Shown: positions 4,972 to 6,408 of the stretch, piece after piece | Position numbering within the stretch: the stretch's first letter is position 1 | Layout of the letters: each line of letters begins with the position of its first letter | NCBI GenBank assembly: GCA_002385675.1 | Contig: DGDY01000079.1 | Coordinates: 1-6,408 of the forward strand | Origin: Anaerolineales bacterium UBA3940 | GTDB lineage: Bacteria; Chloroflexota; Anaerolineae; Aggregatilineales; UBA3940 | DNA length: 6,408 nucleotides | Reading direction: 5' to 3' | The notes under the pieces: model-generated | Seen by the model: the letters and a program-made list of their open reading frames with translations, nothing else | Told to the model about the DNA's origin: nothing | Databases searched by the model: none | Position numbers and translations under genes: made by a program

Positions 4972-5757
4972 TCATCGAACGACCGCAGCCGCATCCACAT
5001 GAATGGCTGCGCGGATCGCCTCGGACAGTCTGCCCGCGTCGGGGGTGTGCAGCATTTGCAGTGTGCGCGGGCGTGGCAGGTCCACGCTGAACTCGGCCTC
5101 GATGTGGCCGGGGCGTGGGCCCATCACCAGCACGCGGTCTGAGAGCAGGATCGCCTCGCTGATGCTGTGGGTTACCATCAGCACGGTGCTTTCGCGCGCC
5201 TGCCAGATGCGCAGCAGTTCCTCGCCGAGCGCGTCGCGCGTCATCGCGTCCAGCGCGCCGAACGGCTCATCAAGCAGCAGCACCTCCGGCTCCTGCACGA
5301 GTGCCCGCGCAATGGCGACTCGCTGCGCCATGCCGCCGGAAAGCTCCGCCGGGTAAGCGCCCTCAAAACCTGCCAGCCCGACGAGCGCGGCAAGCTGGTG
5401 GGCCGCCTCCTGGCGCTCGTCCGCCGGCACGCCTGCAAGCTCCAGTGGCAGGGCGATGTTCTCCGCGACGGTGCGCCATGGCATCAGGTTCGCCTGCTGG
5501 AACACGTGGCGGATCTTCGGGTGCGGCTTCACAACCGGCTCACCGTCGAGCATGATCTCACCGCTTGTCGGGGTGATCAGCCCGGAGATGATGCGCAGCA
5601 GGGTGCTCTTGCCGCAGCCGGACGGTCCGACGAGGCATGTAAACGTGTTCCTCGCGAGCGTCAGGTTGACATCCCTCAGGACGGGGAGCGGGCCGCTGTC
5701 CGTCTGAAAGGTGTGGTTGACATGCCTCGCGACGATAACCGGGGTGGGTTCAGTCAT
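4972..5757 (-). CDS. ABC transporter ATP-binding protein, NitT/TauT/ThiZ type
   Basis: A complete 261-residue nucleotide-binding subunit, the usual length. It sits on the inner face of the membrane and powers an importer. All motifs are intact: Walker A GPSGCGKST (44-52), Q-loop in VFQQANLMPW (85-94), signature LSGGMAQR (139-146), Walker B VLLLDEP (159-165), D-loop GALD (167-170) and switch His197 in VTHSISEA. The LMPWRTVAENI stretch and the H-S-I-S-E-A-I-L-L-S-D-R-V end are typical of the nitrate/sulfonate/thiamine-precursor group. The ATG lies five bases after the stop of the substrate-binding protein gene, with no clear Shine-Dalgarno, which points to translational coupling in one operon. 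A strong terminator follows. No permease lies in the window. The ATPase family alone does not reveal the substrate. Confidence 0.95.
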   Translation of the reverse strand: MTEPTPVIVARHVNHTFQTDSGPLPVLRDVNLTLARNTFTCLVGPSGCGKSTLLRIISGLITPTSGEIMLDGEPVVKPHPKIRHVFQQANLMPWRTVAENIALPLELAGVPADERQEAAHQLAALVGLAGFEGAYPAELSGGMAQRVAIARALVQEPEVLLLDEPFGALDAMTRDALGEELLRIWQARESTVLMVTHSISEAILLSDRVLVMGPRPGHIEAEFSVDLPRPRTLQMLHTPDAGRLSEAIRAAIHVDAAAVVR

Positions 5758-5762
5758 GATGT

Positions 5763-6408
5763 TCAGGGCACGAACTCGTTGGTGTACGCTTGTTCCAGAT
5801 CAAGCGGGCTGTCAAGCAGGCCGATGCTGAGCAACACTTCCTGCATGTTCTCCCACGCCTCCGGGTTAGACATCCCGTAGCGCTCGCCCTGCCACAGCTC
5901 CGTCGAACGAGCGAGCACCTCGCGGGCGATGTCCTCGTTGGCCGGGTCGTTCAGCCCCTCAACAAACTTCTTGCTCATCTCAAAGGCCTCGTCGGGGTGG
6001 TCGGTCGCGTAGCGCAGACTCTCGGCGAAGGCCTCAGCCATCGCGCGGACCAGTTCAGGCTCGTTCTTGATCACATTTTCGTTGGTGATCAGCCCGTTCG
6101 AGACGAGGTTGGCGTAATCGGAGACGGGCAGCAGCACGATCTCCTCGCCCGCTGCCTCAAGGTGCACCGGCTCGTTCGCCACGTAGACCACCACCGAGTC
6201 GACCCGGTCAGTCAGCAGCGTTTCGACCTGCGCGTAGCCGGTCGTCTGGAGGTCGATGTCGTCGTCCGTGAGGCCCGCCGCACCGAGCAGTGCCTCCAGC
6301 CCGATGTAGCTGGCCCCCTCCTTGACCGGCGTGCCGACGCTCCGCCCGGCGAGGTCCTCGATGCTGTTGATGCCGGAATCCGCCTTGGCGGCGACCGCCA
6401 CCGGGAAC
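5763..6408 (-). CDS. ABC substrate-binding protein, NMT1/THI5-like (5' end beyond the window)
   Basis: The C-terminal 214 residues of a periplasmic-binding-protein-type receptor; the N-terminus with any signal or lipoprotein peptide lies past the right edge. The frame stays open to base 6407 and reads FPVAVAAKADSGI at the edge; a GTG at 6399-6401 encodes an internal valine, not a start. Typical NMT1-family features follow in order: SIEDLAGRSVGTPV, then GASYIGLEALLGAAGL, QVETLLTDRVDSVVVY, NEPVHL, and LVSNGLITNE. These phrases recall RibY-type riboflavin receptors and ThiY-type pyrimidine receptors, from memory of those families. The C-terminus carries an acidic helical region and ends TNEFVP. 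The ATPase gene begins five bases after the stop, so the two belong to one importer. The substrate call (riboflavin or thiamine precursor) is inference. Confidence 0.88.
   Translation of the reverse strand, partial: FPVAVAAKADSGINSIEDLAGRSVGTPVKEGASYIGLEALLGAAGLTDDDIDLQTTGYAQVETLLTDRVDSVVVYVANEPVHLEAAGEEIVLLPVSDYANLVSNGLITNENVIKNEPELVRAMAEAFAESLRYATDHPDEAFEMSKKFVEGLNDPANEDIAREVLARSTELWQGERYGMSNPEAWENMQEVLLSIGLLDSPLDLEQAYTNEFVP

Noticed and set aside
5167..5880. 237-codon plus-strand open frame opposite the ABC genes
   Set aside because: It runs antisense across the junction of two well-recognised ABC genes and resembles no protein.

Overview
The window looks like one edge of a metagenomic contig from a high-GC bacterium. 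I suspect a member of the Chloroflexota. This is a weak inference from GC content, from the style of the substrate-binding protein, and from the dispersed AATGRCACGAAT-type intergenic repeats; no rRNA or marker gene confirms it. The first 19 bases match the Nextera/Tn5 transposase mosaic end exactly, so the left edge is a library artefact and not genome.

Layout. From 31 to 1455, two genes read rightward: a Rossmann-fold SAM-dependent methyltransferase/spermidine-synthase-like protein (31-852) and a textbook D-aminoacyl-tRNA deacylase, dtd (1012-1455). Each is followed within 2-3 bases of its stop by a copy of an unusual palindromic element built from 9-bp units. From 1544 onward every gene reads leftward, starting with a good intrinsic terminator at the point of convergence.

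The centre (1580-4509) holds three neighbouring leftward genes for polytopic membrane proteins. In transcription order they are 3751-4509, 2838-3608 and 1580-2752. They are clearly paralogous. Each is built from a repeated module of about 50-55 residues with the signature R-x-R-x-W-W-A-L-I-P, and each ends in a soluble tail with a related terminal motif. I know no function for them; this is the least explained part of the window.

A 462-bp gene-free stretch (4510-4971) carries a direct repeat with a hairpin, a G-tract cluster and the terminator of the next operon. The right end (4972-6408) is the tail of an ABC importer operon: an NMT1/THI5-like substrate-binding protein cut by the window edge, then a NitT/TauT/ThiZ-type ATPase five bases downstream. 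The permease must lie outside the window. Riboflavin or a thiamine-pyrimidine precursor is the likeliest cargo, but the sequence does not prove it.
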